A stretch of 64,000 nucleotides of DNA from Cololabis saira (Eukaryota; Chordata; Actinopteri; Beloniformes; Belonidae), in contig NC_084592.1 of NCBI RefSeq assembly GCF_033807715.1, positions 1,346,501-1,410,500 of the forward strand. Reading direction: 5' to 3'. The translations under genes and the position numbers were made by a program. The notes under the pieces were generated by a model. The model did no database searches. It was not told the origin of the DNA and saw nothing but the letters and a program-made list of their open reading frames with translations. This document shows positions 46,958-58,507 of the stretch, in pieces; the first letter of the stretch is position 1, and each line of letters starts with the position of its first letter.

Positions 46958-47038
46958 GGTGATGTTTGAAAGCCGGGTGTTAAAGGTACTTGTGTTTTCA
47001 GTAAAGTAAAGCGTGTTTGTGATGTGCTGCTCTCGGAC

Positions 47039-47185
47039 CTGAGGTCCTCCTCGTCCCCCATCTCCACCCCGGCCTCCCGCAGCATGGCCACGCCCTCGCT
47101 GAACTCCAGCCTCAGGGTCGGCTCCAGGAACCGGAACGGCTCGCTGGGGAACTGCTTGTTCACCGTCTGGATCTCCGTCTGGAAG
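47039..47185 (-). CDS. dars1: dars1 exon e
   Basis: It starts [20 protein letters not shown], continues [20 protein letters not shown] and ends EMGDEEDL. Both splice sites are poorer than usual: acceptor GTGTGGAG|C, donor CAG|GTCCGA. The phase (1 + 48 codons + 2) and homology leave little alternative. Confidence 0.92.
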
Positions 47186-47311
47186 CTCCACACAAACACA
47201 CAATTTCTTATTTTCATTGCTGCAAGATTAGCATGAATACACATTTCTTTGAATAATAATACACATCTTGCTCTAAACTTAAAGCTAGTCTCAATTATAA
47301 AACATTTAATC

Positions 47312-47573
47312 TACAGGACTGTCTCAGAAAATTTGAATATTGTGATTTTCTTAAGAGCAGCTTAAGAAAACTCAAATATCCTATTTGAATATTGTGGGAA
47401 TCTTAATCTTAAACTGTAAACCATAATCAGCAATATTAAAATATTAAAAGGCTTGCAATATTTCAGTTGATTTGTAATGAATCCAGAATGTATGACATTT
47501 TTGTTTTTTTAATTGCATTACAGAAAATAAAGAACTTTATCACAATATTCTAATTTTCTGAGACAGTCCTGTA
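47312..47573. mobile_element. Tc1/mariner-type MITE
   Basis: TACAGGACTGTCTCAGAAAA and TTTTCTGAGACAGTCCTGTA are inverted repeats of about 35 bp with TA ends. 262 bp, no ORF; in dars1 between exons d and e. Confidence 0.85.
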
Positions 47574-47729
47574 TTCATTCCAGTTCCGACAACACGAGTA
47601 CAACCAGCACATCAACAGCTAGTATCTAAGCTTTTTGGATTTCCTCTCTCAGAGCCGTTTGTCTTAAGAAAAGGAGTCTGTTCACAGAAAAGACCATGTT
47701 TAGTATTCAAGTCCAATCAGTTTTCTTCA

Positions 47730-47969
47730 GATTCTAAATACATATATAGATGTGTTATATGTAGGTATGTATATGGATATATTGAGTTGTATTATACGTA
47801 CAGTATTTATTTATTTATATCTCTGTTAATATATACTGATTTATAGTTATATGTAGATATGTCGATATATAGATTTATAGTAATTTTTATGTCTATAATT
47901 GGGGGTGAATATATGAACCAGTGTATATATAGAATATCTACTCTTATATAGTTATTCAAGTATATTGTT
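47730..47969. repeat. AT-rich repeat, copy 1 (split by the LINE)
   Basis: Contains ATATACTGATTTATAGTTAT and GAACCAGTGTATATATAGAA, near-identical to 53561-53775. The copy resumes at about 50376 after the LINE, with tgttataccatt on both sides. Confidence 0.8.
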
Positions 47970-48344
47970 ATACCATTCCCCTCCTTGAACCGCCACCTTA
48001 CTGTGGTGGAGGGGTTTGTGTGCCCGAGTGATCCTAGGAGCTATGTTGTCGGGGGCACTTATGCCCCTGGTAGGGACTCCCATGGCAAACAGGTCCTGGG
48101 TGACGGGCCAGACTAAGAGCCAGACTAAGAGCGGTTCACAAAGCCACTATGAGAAGAACTAAATCAAGGAGCGTTACGTCGCCCAGATCGGCGTTACCGG
48201 GGCCGCGCCCTGGAGCCAGGCCTGGGGTTGGGGCTCGCTGGCGAGCGCCTGGTGGCCGGGTCTTTGCCCGTGGGACCCGGCCGGGCTCAGCCCGAAACGG
48301 CGACGCGGGTCCGCCGTCCCGTAGGCCCACCACCCGCAGGAAGG

Positions 48345-49004
48345 ACCATGGCAGGCCGTCGCTATGTGGACTGGGTAGCAGTCGTGGCGGGGCCTCGACG
48401 CCCCAACCCCTGGACTAAAACCCTCTCAGTGGGGACATGGAATGTCACCTCGCTGGGGGGGAAGGAGCCGGAGCTTGTGCGTGAGGTTGAGAGATACCGG
48501 CTAGAGATAGTCGGGCTCACCTCCACACATAGCTTGGGCTCTGGAACCCAGCTCCTTGAAAGGGGCTGGACCCTCCACTACTCTGGAGTTGCCCAGGGTG
48601 AGAGGCGGCGGGCTGGTGTGGGCTTGGTTATAGCCCCTCAGCTCAGCCGCCATGTGTTGGAGTTCACCCCGGTGAACGAGAGGGTCGCTTCCCAGCGCCT
48701 TTGGGTCGGGAAAAGGTCTCTTACTGTTGTTTGTGCCTACGGGCCGAACGGCAGTGCGGAGTACCTGGCCTTCTTGGGGTCCCTGGGAGGGGTACTTGAT
48801 AGTGCTTCAACTGGGGACTCCATTGTTCTACTGGGGGACTTCAACGCTCACGTGGGCAATGACAGTGATACCTGGAGAGGCGTGATTGGGAGGAACGGCC
48901 TCCCCGATCTGAACCCGAGCAGTGTTTTGTTGTTGGACTTCTGTGCTAGTCACAGTTTGTCCATCACGAACACCATGTTCAAACATAAGGGTGTCCATCA
49001 GTGA
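48345..49004 (+). pseudogene. LINE apurinic-type endonuclease region
   Basis: The reading contains [30 protein letters not shown] and the catalytic [11 protein letters not shown], the usual endonuclease motifs, then [24 protein letters not shown] replaces the expected cysteine codon before TWHQDTLGRRAMIDFVVVSS, which continues in the same frame. Confidence 0.85.
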
Positions 49005-49037
49005 ACGTGGCACCAGGACACCCTAGGCCGGAGGGCA

Positions 49038-50352
49038 ATGATCGACTTTGTTGTCGTTTCATCTGACCATCGGCCGCATGTCTTGGACACTCGGGTGAAG
49101 AGAGGGGTTGAGCGTCCCGGTTGCGGAACACTGGACCAGCTCTATACCCTCCGCAGGGTGGTCGAGGGTTCATGGGAATTTGCCCAACCAGTCTACATGT
49201 GCTTTGTGGATCTGGAGAAGGCATTAGACCGTGTCCCTCGTGCCGTTCTGTGGAGGGTGCTGAGTGAGTATGGAGTCCGGGGCCCTCTACTAAGGGCTGT
49301 CCGGTCTCTGTATGATCGGAGCAGGAGTTTGGTTCGCATTGCCGGCAGTAAGTCAGATTTGTTCCCGGTGCATGTTGGACTCCGGCAGGGCTGCCCTTTG
49401 TCACCGGTCCTGTTCATAATTTTTATGGACAGGATTTCTAGGCGCAGCCAGGGGCCGGAGGGGTTCCGGTTTGGGAACCACAGGATTTTGTCTCTGCTTT
49501 TTGCGGATGACGTTGTCCTGTTGGCTTCATCGGACCGGGACCTTCAGCATGTGCTGGGGCGGTTTGCGGCCGAGTGTGACGCGGCAGGGATGAGAATCAG
49601 CACCTCCAAGACCGAGGCCATGGTTCTCCACCGGGAAAGGGTGGCGTGCCTTCTCCGGGTGGGTGGAGAAGTCCTGCCTCAGGTGGAGGAGTTCAAGTAT
49701 CTCGGGATCTTGTTCATGAGTGAGGGAACGATGGAGCGGGAGATAGACAGACGGATCGGTGCAGCGTCCGCAGTTATGCGGTCGATGTACCGGACCGTCG
49801 TGGTGAAGAAGGAGCTGAGTCGAATTTTACCGGTCAATCTACGCACCTACCCTCACCTATGGTCATGAAATTTGGGTAGTGACCGAAAGGACAAGGTCGC
49901 GGATACAAGCGGCCGAGATGAGTTTCCTCCGCAGGGTGGCTGGACGCTCCCTTAGAGATGAGTTTCCTCCGCAGGGTGGCTGGACGCTCCCTTAGAGATG
50001 AGTTTCCTCCGCAGGGTGGCTGGACGCTCCCTTAGAGATGGGTGAGGAGTTCGGTCACCCGGGAGGAGCTCGGAGTCGAGCCGCTGCTCCTTCACATTGA
50101 GAGGAGTCAGCTGAGGTGGCTTGGGCATCTGTACCGGATGCCTCCTGGACGCCTCCCTAGGGAGGTGTTCCAGGCATGTCCCACCGGAAGGAGACCCCGG
50201 GGAAGACCCAGGACACGCTGGAGAGACTATGTCTCTCGGCTGGCCTGGGAACGCCTCGGACTCCCCTCGGAGGAGCTGGAGGAAGTGTCTGGGGTGAAGG
50301 AAGTCTGGGCATCCCTGCTGAGGCTGCTGCCCCCGCGACCCGGGAACGGATA
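49038..50352 (+). pseudogene. LINE reverse transcriptase and C-terminal region
   Basis: Motifs: YMCFVDLEKALDRVPRAVLW, GLRQGCPLSPVLF, and the catalytic LLFADDVVLLAS (FADD). Then VEEFKYLGILF. After RTYPHLWS the frame shifts; in the next frame TYGHEIWVVTERTRSRIQAA and the WLGH..RMPPGRLPREVF tail are readable to PPRPGNG and TAA. Between TRVKRG and CGTLDQ several hundred expected residues are missing. Confidence 0.85.
49917..50037 (+). repeat. Tandem triplication of about 40 bp in the LINE
   Basis: GAGATGAGTTTCCTCCGCAG...CTCCCTTA occurs three times in a row. The sequence appears once in related LINEs as remembered (MSFLRRVAGRSLRD). Confidence 0.9.
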
Positions 50353-50415
50353 AGCGGCGGACGATGGATGGATGGATGTTATACCATTGCTGTCTATTAT
50401 ATTGTAGTATTATAA

Positions 50416-51852
50416 ACAACTGGATTCCAGACACCGAAATGTGGATTTGTGGTTCCCATTTTGTATCAGGTAATGTTGGATTTTTGGGTAGTTAACGTTA
50501 AACGGTCAAATCATAAAGTTCGGTGTCCTCATCACTTTAATTTCTACAAAAAATCCTGCCTTGAAGTCGGACCAAGCGTCAAGACTTTTGTAAGCCTTCA
50601 AGCTTTACTTCGTGTATTTCCCCGGCGTAGAAATTAAGTACATATAAATATCAGGAAACTGGATTGGTGTCCAAATATTAATGTCCATGGACCACTGGTT
50701 CTTGGTAACTGTACCAAATATTAATGTCCATGGACCACTGGTTCTTGGTAACTGTACCAAATATGAATGTCCATGGACCACTAGTTCTTGGTAACTGTAC
50801 CAAATATTAATGTCCATGGACCACTGGTTCTTGGTAACTGTACCAAATATTAATGTCCATGGACCACTGGTTCTTGGTAACTGTACCAAATATTAATGTC
50901 TATGGACCACTGGTTCTTGGGGTAACTGTACCAAATATTAATGTCCATGGACCACTGGTTCTTGGGGTAACTGTTCCAAATAGTAATGTCCATGGACTAC
51001 TGGTTCTTGGTAACTGTACCAAATATTAATGTCCATGGACCACTGGTTCTTTGTAACTGTACCAAATATTATTGCCCATGGTCCACTGGTTCTTGGGGTA
51101 ACTGTACCAAATATTAATGTCCATGGACCACTGGTTCTTGGTAACTGTACCAAATATTAATGTCCATGGACCACTGGTTCTTGGTAACTGTACCAAATAT
51201 TAATGTCCATGGACCACTGGTTCTTGGTAACTGTACCAAATATTAATGTCCATGGACCACTGGTTCTTGGGGTAACTGTACCAAATATTAATGTCCATGG
51301 ACCACTGGTTCTTTGGGTAACTGTACCAAATATTAATGTCCATGGACCACTGGTTCTTGGGGTAACTGTACCAAATATTAATGTCCATGGACCACTGGTT
51401 CTTGGTAACTGTACCAAATATAATGTCCATGGACCACTGGTTCTTGGTAACTGTACCAAATATTAATCTCCATGGACCACTGGTTCTTGGTAACTGTACC
51501 AAATATTAATGTCCATGGACCACTGGTTCTTGGTAACTGTACCAAATATTAATGTCCATGGACCACTGGTTCTTGGTAACTGTACCAAATATTAATGTCC
51601 ATGGACCACTGGTTCTTGGTAACTGTACCAAATATTAATGTCCATGGACCACTGGTTCTTGGTAACTGTACCAAATATTAATGTCCATGGTCCACTGGTT
51701 CTTGGGGTAACTGTACGGGTCACTGTCAAGTCCAACTGACGCTAATTTAAGCTGATAATCAGCTGTTATCCCGTCTTCTCCACTAGTTGCAGATGTTTTT
51801 ACCACTCAGAGCAGTAAGGTCCAGGGGGGAAGAGACATCAATGCATTCCCTC
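50416..51852 (+). mobile_element. THAP-containing DNA element, copy A, truncated
   Basis: It begins in a THAP-domain exon (NNWIPDTEMWICGSHFVSG, then a GTAATG donor), continues into unique sequence, then the 43-bp array, and ends CATCAATGCATTCCCTC. It is the reverse orientation of copy B at 57333-58507. The start of the THAP exon is missing, replaced by the AT-rich repeat. Confidence 0.7.
50671..51716. repeat. 43-bp minisatellite, copy A orientation
   Basis: About 24 units of CCAAATATTAATGTCCATGG continuing ACCACTGGTTCTTGGTAACTG; a few units carry extra GG before TAACTG. Confidence 0.95.
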
Positions 51853-51983
51853 AAATTGCATTTGTCATCTTAACTCCAGAAGGATTTGAGTGCAGATACA
51901 CAGCAGCAATTTTTTAAAACAACAAAAGAATGTAGCCAGCTGAATAGTGTTGAGTTTGTTTGTGTGAACGGTGTGTGTATTAC

Positions 51984-52131
51984 TTGTCTCTGAGTCCCTT
52001 GAAGATCTGCACCATGGTGTCGGTGATGGAGCTGATCACTTCATGGTAGTGGTAGTTGAAGGCCATCTCGATGTCCAGACCCACGAACTCCGTCAGGTGA
52101 CGGTGGGTGTTGGAGTCCTCCGCCCGGAACA
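51984..52131 (-). CDS. dars1: dars1 exon d (class II motif 2)
   Basis: [20 protein letters not shown] continues [12 protein letters not shown] and ends at KGLRD. FRAED...RHL is motif 2, whose arginine contacts ATP and the tRNA end. The acceptor is TTTCCAG; the donor AA|GTAATA is weaker than consensus at the last exon base. 148 nt, 2 nt at each edge. Confidence 0.95.
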
Positions 52132-52773
52132 CTGGAAACATTCACGGTTGAAAATCACTCTCAAAATAAAGTACGTTATATATATAGAATAAGAGAGTAT
52201 TCCTAAATTCAAATGTGCTTAAATTCAGAGATTTAGTGGACCTTAAAACAGTGCAGTTTATGTTTAAAATCAACGATAAAACCCTTCCTGACAGCATTCA
52301 GAAGCTCTTCCAAAGCAGAGTTAGAAATATGAACTATGGGGAACATTTATATTTATATAAATTATTTATATTTATTTATTTATGCCAAAAATGATATATA
52401 TTTTTTTGTATAACACTGACGATTTCCACCTGTACTTTGGGTCATTTGTGTTGTGGAAACTGAAAGGACCAATAAACTAAAATAAGAGTTTGTCAAGGGG
52501 CTTCATTGTTATTTTTCAACCTCAGGTAATGAGGTAACATCTCACGCTGAAGATAATTGAGTCTTAAACAAAAGGAAAACATTTATATTTCAGTTTTCGC
52601 ATGCACGTATATAAACATTTAGCGTTGAACCTTCAACCAATTTCACCTAACTCCTTCAAACGCTTCAACAAGGTAGAAATGAATATTACACAACTCAACA
52701 ATAATGGCATAATGATGGGTGAATGGGAAGATTTGTTTATATGTTCAGAAATGGGCAGCTAATTATATGTGTA

Positions 52774-52777
<4 letters not shown>

Positions 52778-52830
<53 letters not shown>
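52778..52830. repeat. (GT)n microsatellite
   Basis: About 26 GT dinucleotides in the dars1 intron between exons c and d. Confidence 0.96.
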
Positions 52831-52832
<2 letters not shown>

Positions 52833-53560
52833 GTAGATATATACATAGATATAGAGCAGATTGAGTTACGGTAATACAGAGATAGTATGGTGTAAATAAG
52901 TATATTTATATAAATATTTATATGGGCATGTGTGTACAAATATATAGAAATATTCAACTATGTGTATGTATAGGTAAGTGTGAGAGTATAATCATAGTCA
53001 TCGTTAGTTATTATAAATACGTGTTAATAAATGATTAGTGAATGTGAGTAGGATTAAATAAGTTTACACTTCTTCCTACTGCTTTTTGCACATGTAAATT
53101 AAGATATTAAGTGTTAAAGTATGAAATTATTTGCTTTTGTTTTCTTAATTGTTGTTTTTTACATGTACAAGATAAAATAAAATAAAAAAAAAGTGTTTGC
53201 ACAAATGAATGGCTTTACGTTCTTTTGCTAGTGGCTATTATCAGTTACCGGTACTAGATTGTAAGTAAAGCCTTTTGATGATCCAGAGCAAATATACAAC
53301 CTCAGTATGTCAGCGCATGATTGCTTTTTTATTTCATCATGGGTGAGAATCCTATAACAACTCTAAATGTGAGACATGTAGCAGTTGCAGATTGGCCGGG
53401 TTAACGTCCTACAGGCTCAAACCATGAAAGAGTTTGCTGAGTTAGTCAGAGGGGGGCAGTGTTTGCTCAGCTAACACCGAGCTCTGCAGGAACTCCAACA
53501 GTACAAGCCTTACAGTCAAGTCTAGACAAGTTAACAACCTTTGCAATACAACCTTATTGA

Positions 53561-53775
53561 ATATGTGTATCTATCTTTATTAATATTAATATATACTGAT
53601 TTATAGTTATATGTAGATATGTCGTTATATATAGATTTATAGTCATTTTTATGTATATAATTGGAGGTAAATAAATATGAACCAGTGTATATAGAATATC
53701 TACTCTTTATAGTTAATCAAGTATATTGTTATACCATTGCTGTCTATTGCTCTCTATTATATTGCCGTATTATAG
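53561..53775. repeat. AT-rich repeat, copy 2 (uninterrupted)
   Basis: Same sequence as 47730-47969 plus 50376-50410, but here TTGTTATACCATTGCTGTCT is continuous: an empty-site paralogue of the LINE target. Confidence 0.8.
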
Positions 53776-53851
53776 TAAAGTAATGATAATGTAATACATT
53801 AGAATTACTTCTATTATTACATACATAGTAGCACAACTTAACGGGCATTTG

Positions 53852-53958
<107 letters not shown>

Positions 53959-54146
53959 ATATAAAAAGAGAGATATAAGAGTTTCAATAAGCTTACTTAT
54001 AAAACACCCATACCTACTTTAACCTACTTACCATACCTACTTTTTTTTTAAAACTTTTTTGTACTCTTTTTTTAATCATGCATGTTCGAAATAAAATCTT
54101 CAGATCCAATTCCAACCGTCATGTGCAGGTGTAATAAGTAAAACCC

Positions 54147-54796
54147 TCAGCTGGACCCACACAGAACACCTGGTCTAAACTCACCTGGACCCACACAGAA
54201 CACCTGGTCTAAACTCACCTGGACCCACACAGAACACCTGGTCTAAACTCACCTGGACCCACACAGAACACCTGGTCTAAACTCACCTGGACCCACACAG
54301 AACACCTGGTCTAAACTCACCTGGACCCACACAGAACACCTGGTCTAAACTCACCTGGACCCACACAGAACACCTGGTCTAAACTCACCTGGACCCACAC
54401 AGAACACCTGGTCTAAACTCACCTGGACCCACACAGAACACCTGGTCTAAACTCACCTGGGCCCACACAGAACACCTGGTCTAAACTCACCTGGACCCAC
54501 ACAGAACACCTGGTCTAAACTCACCTGGACCCACACAGAACACCTGGTCTAAACTCACCTGGACCCACACAGAACACCTGGTCTAAACTCACCTGGGCCC
54601 ACACAGAACACCTGGTCTAAACTCACCTGGGCCCACACAGAACACCTGGTCTAAAGTCACCTGGGCCCACACAGAACACCTGGTCTAAACTCACCTGGAC
54701 CCACACAGAACACCTGGTCTAAACTCACCTGGACCCACACAGAACACCTGGTTAAAGCTCACCTGGACCCACACAGAACACCTGGTTAACCCTCAC
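54147..54796. repeat. 34-bp array copying the dars1 exon c end and donor
   Basis: Nineteen units of CTCACCTGGACCCACACAGA followed by ACACCTGGTCTAAA. On the gene strand each reads GACCAGGTGTTCTGTGTGGG, TCCAG, then GTGAGTTTA: the exon c terminus plus a 5' splice site. The exon itself supplies the twentieth copy (GGCCCAG|GTGAGG). The unit most distant from the exon has lost the GT (CTCAGCTGG). Confidence 0.95.
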
Positions 54797-54931
54797 CTGG
54801 GCCCACACAGAACACCTGGTCGAAGTCGGCGCAGATGCACATCTGCTTGTAGAGCTGGGGGGACTGGGCCAGGTACGCACTGGTCTTGAAGTAGGAGACC
54901 GTGAACACGTTAGCGCCTCCTTCACTGGCAG
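54797..54931 (-). CDS. dars1: dars1 exon c (aspartate-binding region)
   Basis: It starts [20 protein letters not shown], continues [13 protein letters not shown] and ends [11 protein letters not shown]. The QSPQLYKQ segment is the conserved amino-acid recognition strand of aspartyl-tRNA synthetases. The acceptor is TTCCAG and the authentic donor CAG|GTGAGG. The last 26 or so coding bases plus the donor are the founder-like unit of the 34-bp array that fills the adjacent intron. 2 nt + 44 codons + 1 nt. Confidence 0.95.
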
Positions 54932-55439
54932 CTGGAAGAGGACAGGACAGAAGGAAAGGAGATGTTTACAACATCTACTAAACATCTACTTAGCATACTG
55001 CTAAATGACCATCAACAACAACTGGAAAGGAGTCTGACAAACAATTGGATTTAAAAGTTGACGTATCCCACCATATGTTGATGGGTATCATCCGTTTATC
55101 ACATTTTATCAGCGTTTTCATACGGAGTATCTCATACATGGAACACAGTAGCAAATATCATACGAGACAAACCCACCCTCACCTCCTTCATTAAACACTG
55201 AAGAACAAGCTGCTACAGAACCAAGTCTGCACTCACGTTACATCTTAGTGTATTTTATTGTATGTTTGATCTTATATCTTAGTGTATTTTATTGTGTTTT
55301 CTTCTATTGTGTATTTATTACCGGTAGTGTATTTTACTGCTGTGTGTCATCATTTCTTGGACTGTATGTAATGTATGTGTGTGGAACCTTCTTTTACATC
55401 AACCAGGGACTAAAGGTGCAAATTAACCACTGGCTATAA

Positions 55440-56190
55440 TCTAGCATATTTACATGAAAATGTTATTAATATGTACTATCCCTGGTTCTTTTCCTTTAAA
55501 AATAAAATACAAAAATATTTAGGGCTGGCACTGAAGTTTTACTACCTTCTAACAATGATGTTTCTAGTTCAGAAATGACATGTACCAAAGCTAAAATGAT
55601 AACAGGTCATGAATGTGTTTAAAGAGGAATGAATATCTCTCAGTTATATAACAGACAGATGTTTCATAACACGTGTGGTTGAGGGAGTATTCTGGTACAT
55701 GTGGTACGTCAGAAGGGTGGGGGGTCACAGCGTGTACTAACCGCACACCGCTGGTTCCCTGGGTGGTGCCACGCAGGAACATGTGGTTTAGCAGAAAGTA
55801 ACAGTGTTGTTTGGACGTGCCGCCAAAACAGAAGCGCGCCACTTTTGAATCAGTTTTGAATTAGAGAAGTCACAATCATTGGCTCCTTCAAAAAAAAAAG
55901 GGGGAGTGATAGCGGCAAATGTTCCCATCACTTTTTCACACGGGGCCATGTAGGGTTGGATTTTTCTTTCCCCTTAATAATAATAATAATCTTAATTTAA
56001 AAACTGCATTTTGTTTGCTTGTGTTATATTTGTTTAATATTAAAATTTGTTTGATGATCTGACACATTTAAGTGTGACAAACATGCAAAAAAATAAGAAA
56101 TCAGGAAGGGGGGGAAACACAACTGTACATACATATACACACACAAACAACACTATATTATAAACATACATACAGGCCACTTTATTAGGT
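55440..56190. other. dars1 intron, no recognised feature
   Basis: Unique-looking AT-rich sequence; no exon or clear transposon boundary. Confidence 0.4.
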
Positions 56191-56192
56191 AC

Positions 56193-56380
56193 TGTCCAAC
56201 TGCTTGTCAACACACATTTTTAATCAGCCAATCACATGGCAGCAACTCGATGCATGTAGACGTGTAGACGTGGTGAAGACGACCAGGATGAGGAGGAAAG
56301 TGGTTTAAGTTTAACCATGAACGCTGCTGTTGTTGGTGCCAGACGGGCTGGTCTGAGGATTTCACAAACTGCTGATCTAA
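56193..56380 (+). mobile_element. Fish interspersed repeat fragment
   Basis: CAGGCCACTTTATTAGGTAC, CAGCCAATCACATGGCAGCA and TGGTGCCAGACGGGCTGGTC are a widespread fish repeat as I recall it; the family is not assigned. Confidence 0.6.
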
Positions 56381-57018
56381 ACTTAAACTTTATTTATTTA
56401 TATAGCACTCTTCATACAGGTAGAGTGCAACACAAAGTGCTTTACATTAAAAAGTAAAAAGAAACAATCTCCCTTGACCCCCCCACTCCCCGTACCCTCA
56501 TTCATTTATTCACATTATGAGAAACAATTACCTATTTCCTACCATATATGTTACGACTAAGCTGAACATTTTTACTTGATGAATGGCCTCTTCTCATATT
56601 TATATTTATTTCATTCATATTTACAATAGCGTACAACAGAAAAAGACATTGTGGGTCTAATTCCAGGAGAGCCTCTCTAGAAGTGGAAGTAGGGAGTCTC
56701 ATCAGAGAGCTGATAGAGCAAAACCGCCCGTGGAAAATCCTCTCATCTGACACCATTTCCACATGTTACCGTTTGCTTTCACACAATATACATAGCAGTA
56801 TCTGTTTAGAAAAGTGTCTGAGAACATGAACTGAAATGTAATCTCGTGATTTGAATTTGTTGTGTACAAGCACCCGGACAGGAAGTGAGATTTCAACCCG
56901 TCCCATGATGAGTCACAGGCAGCTGGAGGGGACAGAACCTCCACTGAAACGGCTCAGCAGAACATTCTGTCTGCATCGGTTCTGCATGTGTATTCAGTCT
57001 TCCCTGAGTAGCTTTTAC

Positions 57019-57130
57019 CTGAGATGATCTTGGGGGTCTGGATCTCCACGAAGCCCTTCTGGGTGAGGGTGTCTCTGAAGAGCTGGCACACCCCGGACTG
57101 CAGGCGGAACACGGCCTGGCTGGTGGTCGT
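57019..57130 (-). CDS. dars1: dars1 exon b (class II motif 1)
   Basis: [20 protein letters not shown] continues to [13 protein letters not shown], with a CCCCAG acceptor and a GTAAAA donor. [10 protein letters not shown] is class II motif 1 with its invariant proline, part of the dimer interface. 37 codons plus 1 nt. Confidence 0.95.
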
Positions 57131-57494
57131 CTGGGGCGGGAAACACAGAAATAACTATACATTATACAATCATCAAAGAAGTGGGAAACTACACTGACAG
57201 TTGAGGTTAAATAATGACCTGATTGTTCAATCATTCATTCAATTCTCAAAAGGGCAAGAGGACAATGTTAGCTGGACAAGCAGTTACAGACGCCTACTGG
57301 CTAAACCTCCCAGTTCTGTAAAGCTCCTTCACTATAGAGGGTCTGCATTGACGTCACTTCCCCCGTGGACCAGCCCCCTTACTGCACTGAGTGGTAAAAC
57401 ATCAGCAAAAACAGCTGCAACTAGTGGAGAAGACGGGATAACAGCTATTTATCAGCTTAAATTAAAAGGCAGTTGAACTTGACTGTGACCCGTA

Positions 57495-58010
57495 CAGTTA
57501 CCCCAAGAACCAGTGGTCCATGGACATTAATATTTGGTACAGTTACCCCAAGAACCAGTGGTCCATGGACATTAATATTTGGTACAGTTACCAAGAACCA
57601 GTGGTCCATGGACATTAATATTTGGTACAGTTACCCCAAGAACCAGTGGTCCATGGACATTAATATTTGGTACAGTTACCAAGAACCAGTGGTCCATGGA
57701 CATTAATATTTGGTACAGTTACCAAGAACCAGTGGTCCATGGACATTAATATTTGGTACAGTTACCAAGAACCAGTGGTCCATGGACATTAATATTTGGT
57801 ACAGTTACCAAGAACCAGTGGTCCATGGACATTAATATTTGGTACAGTTACCAAGAACCAGTGGTCCATGGACATTAATATTTGGTACAGTTACCAAGAA
57901 CCAGTGGTCCATGGACATTAATATTTGGTACAGTTACCAAGAACCAGTGGTCCATGGACATTAATATTTGGTACAGTTACCAAGAACCAGTGGTCCATGG
58001 ACATTTATAT
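57495..58010. repeat. 43-bp minisatellite, copy B orientation
   Basis: About 12 units, the exact reverse complement of the array at 50671-51716 (CCAAGAACCAGTGGTCCATG continuing GACATTAATATTTGGTACAGT). Confidence 0.95.
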
Positions 58011-58187
58011 TTGACCACCAATCCAGTTTCCTGATATTTATATGTACTTAATTTCTACGTCGGGGAAATTCACGAAGCAAAGCTTGAAGATACAAAAGTC
58101 TTGACGCTTGGTCCGACTTCAAGGCAGGATTTGTTGGTGAAATTAAAGTGATGAGGACACTGAACTTTATGATTTGACCGTTTAACG

Positions 58188-58400
58188 TTAGCTACCCAAA
58201 AATCCAACATTACCTGATATAAAATGGGAACCAAAAATCCACATTTCAGTGTCTGGAATCCAGTTGTTTCTGTGAATTGCAGCGATCCATTTGTCTCTCT
58301 TAAGCTTATTTTTCGGCAGTCTGTAAAACCATAACTCCGATTTCTTACTAAAGATCGCAGAACAGTTCTTTCCCATTTTAGATGTTTTCCAGTTGCTCAA
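58188..58400 (-). pseudogene. THAP-domain exon of the DNA element, copy B
   Basis: The ORF begins MSNWKTSKMGKNCSAIFSKK. THAP landmarks are ELWFYRLPKNKLKRDKWIAA, the NNWIP turn and the C-terminal GSHF. The cysteine expected before GSHF is phenylalanine here (WIFGSHF) but cysteine in copy A (WICGSHF), so zinc binding is lost. The usual exon end (ISG then GTAATG donor) is kept; no transposase follows. Confidence 0.65.
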
Positions 58401-58507
58401 ACTGAAAGTTTACGCTGACACTCAGTCTTTCCGACACTCAGTCTTTCCGACACTCAGTCTTTCCGACACTCAGTCGCATCTGCGACGTCATGAACATTCC
58501 CTCTATA

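Larger units (their letters stand above)
47970..50385 (+). mobile_element. Rex3/RTE-type LINE, internally deleted
   Basis: A 5' region (CCCCTCCTTGAACCGCCACC), an endonuclease ORF, reverse transcriptase and a (GATG)n tail. The 12-bp flanks tgttataccatt on both sides are the target duplication. The interior has a stop codon (49003), a deletion joining the endonuclease to mid reverse transcriptase near 49110, and a frameshift near 49850, so it is inactive. The clade name rests on recalled tail and protein features. Confidence 0.85.
57333..58507 (-). mobile_element. THAP-containing DNA element, copy B
   Basis: The ends TATAGAGGG (57333, followed by TTGACGTCA) and CCCTCTATA (58507, preceded by GACGTCATGAA) are imperfect inverted repeats. 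On the minus strand a THAP exon lies at the right, then unique sequence and the 43-bp array. No flanking duplication is clear. P-element or Kolobok affinity is possible because both use THAP domains. Confidence 0.7.

Noticed and set aside
46721..47203. 160-residue minus-strand ORF near dars1 exon e
   Set aside because: It is a shifted frame of exon e running into intron and MITE sequence; the true frame is fixed by homology and splice phase.
57201..57476. 91-residue plus-strand ORF left of the 43-bp array
   Set aside because: It crosses from dars1 intron into the end of the THAP element, has no domain, and continues in no other copy.
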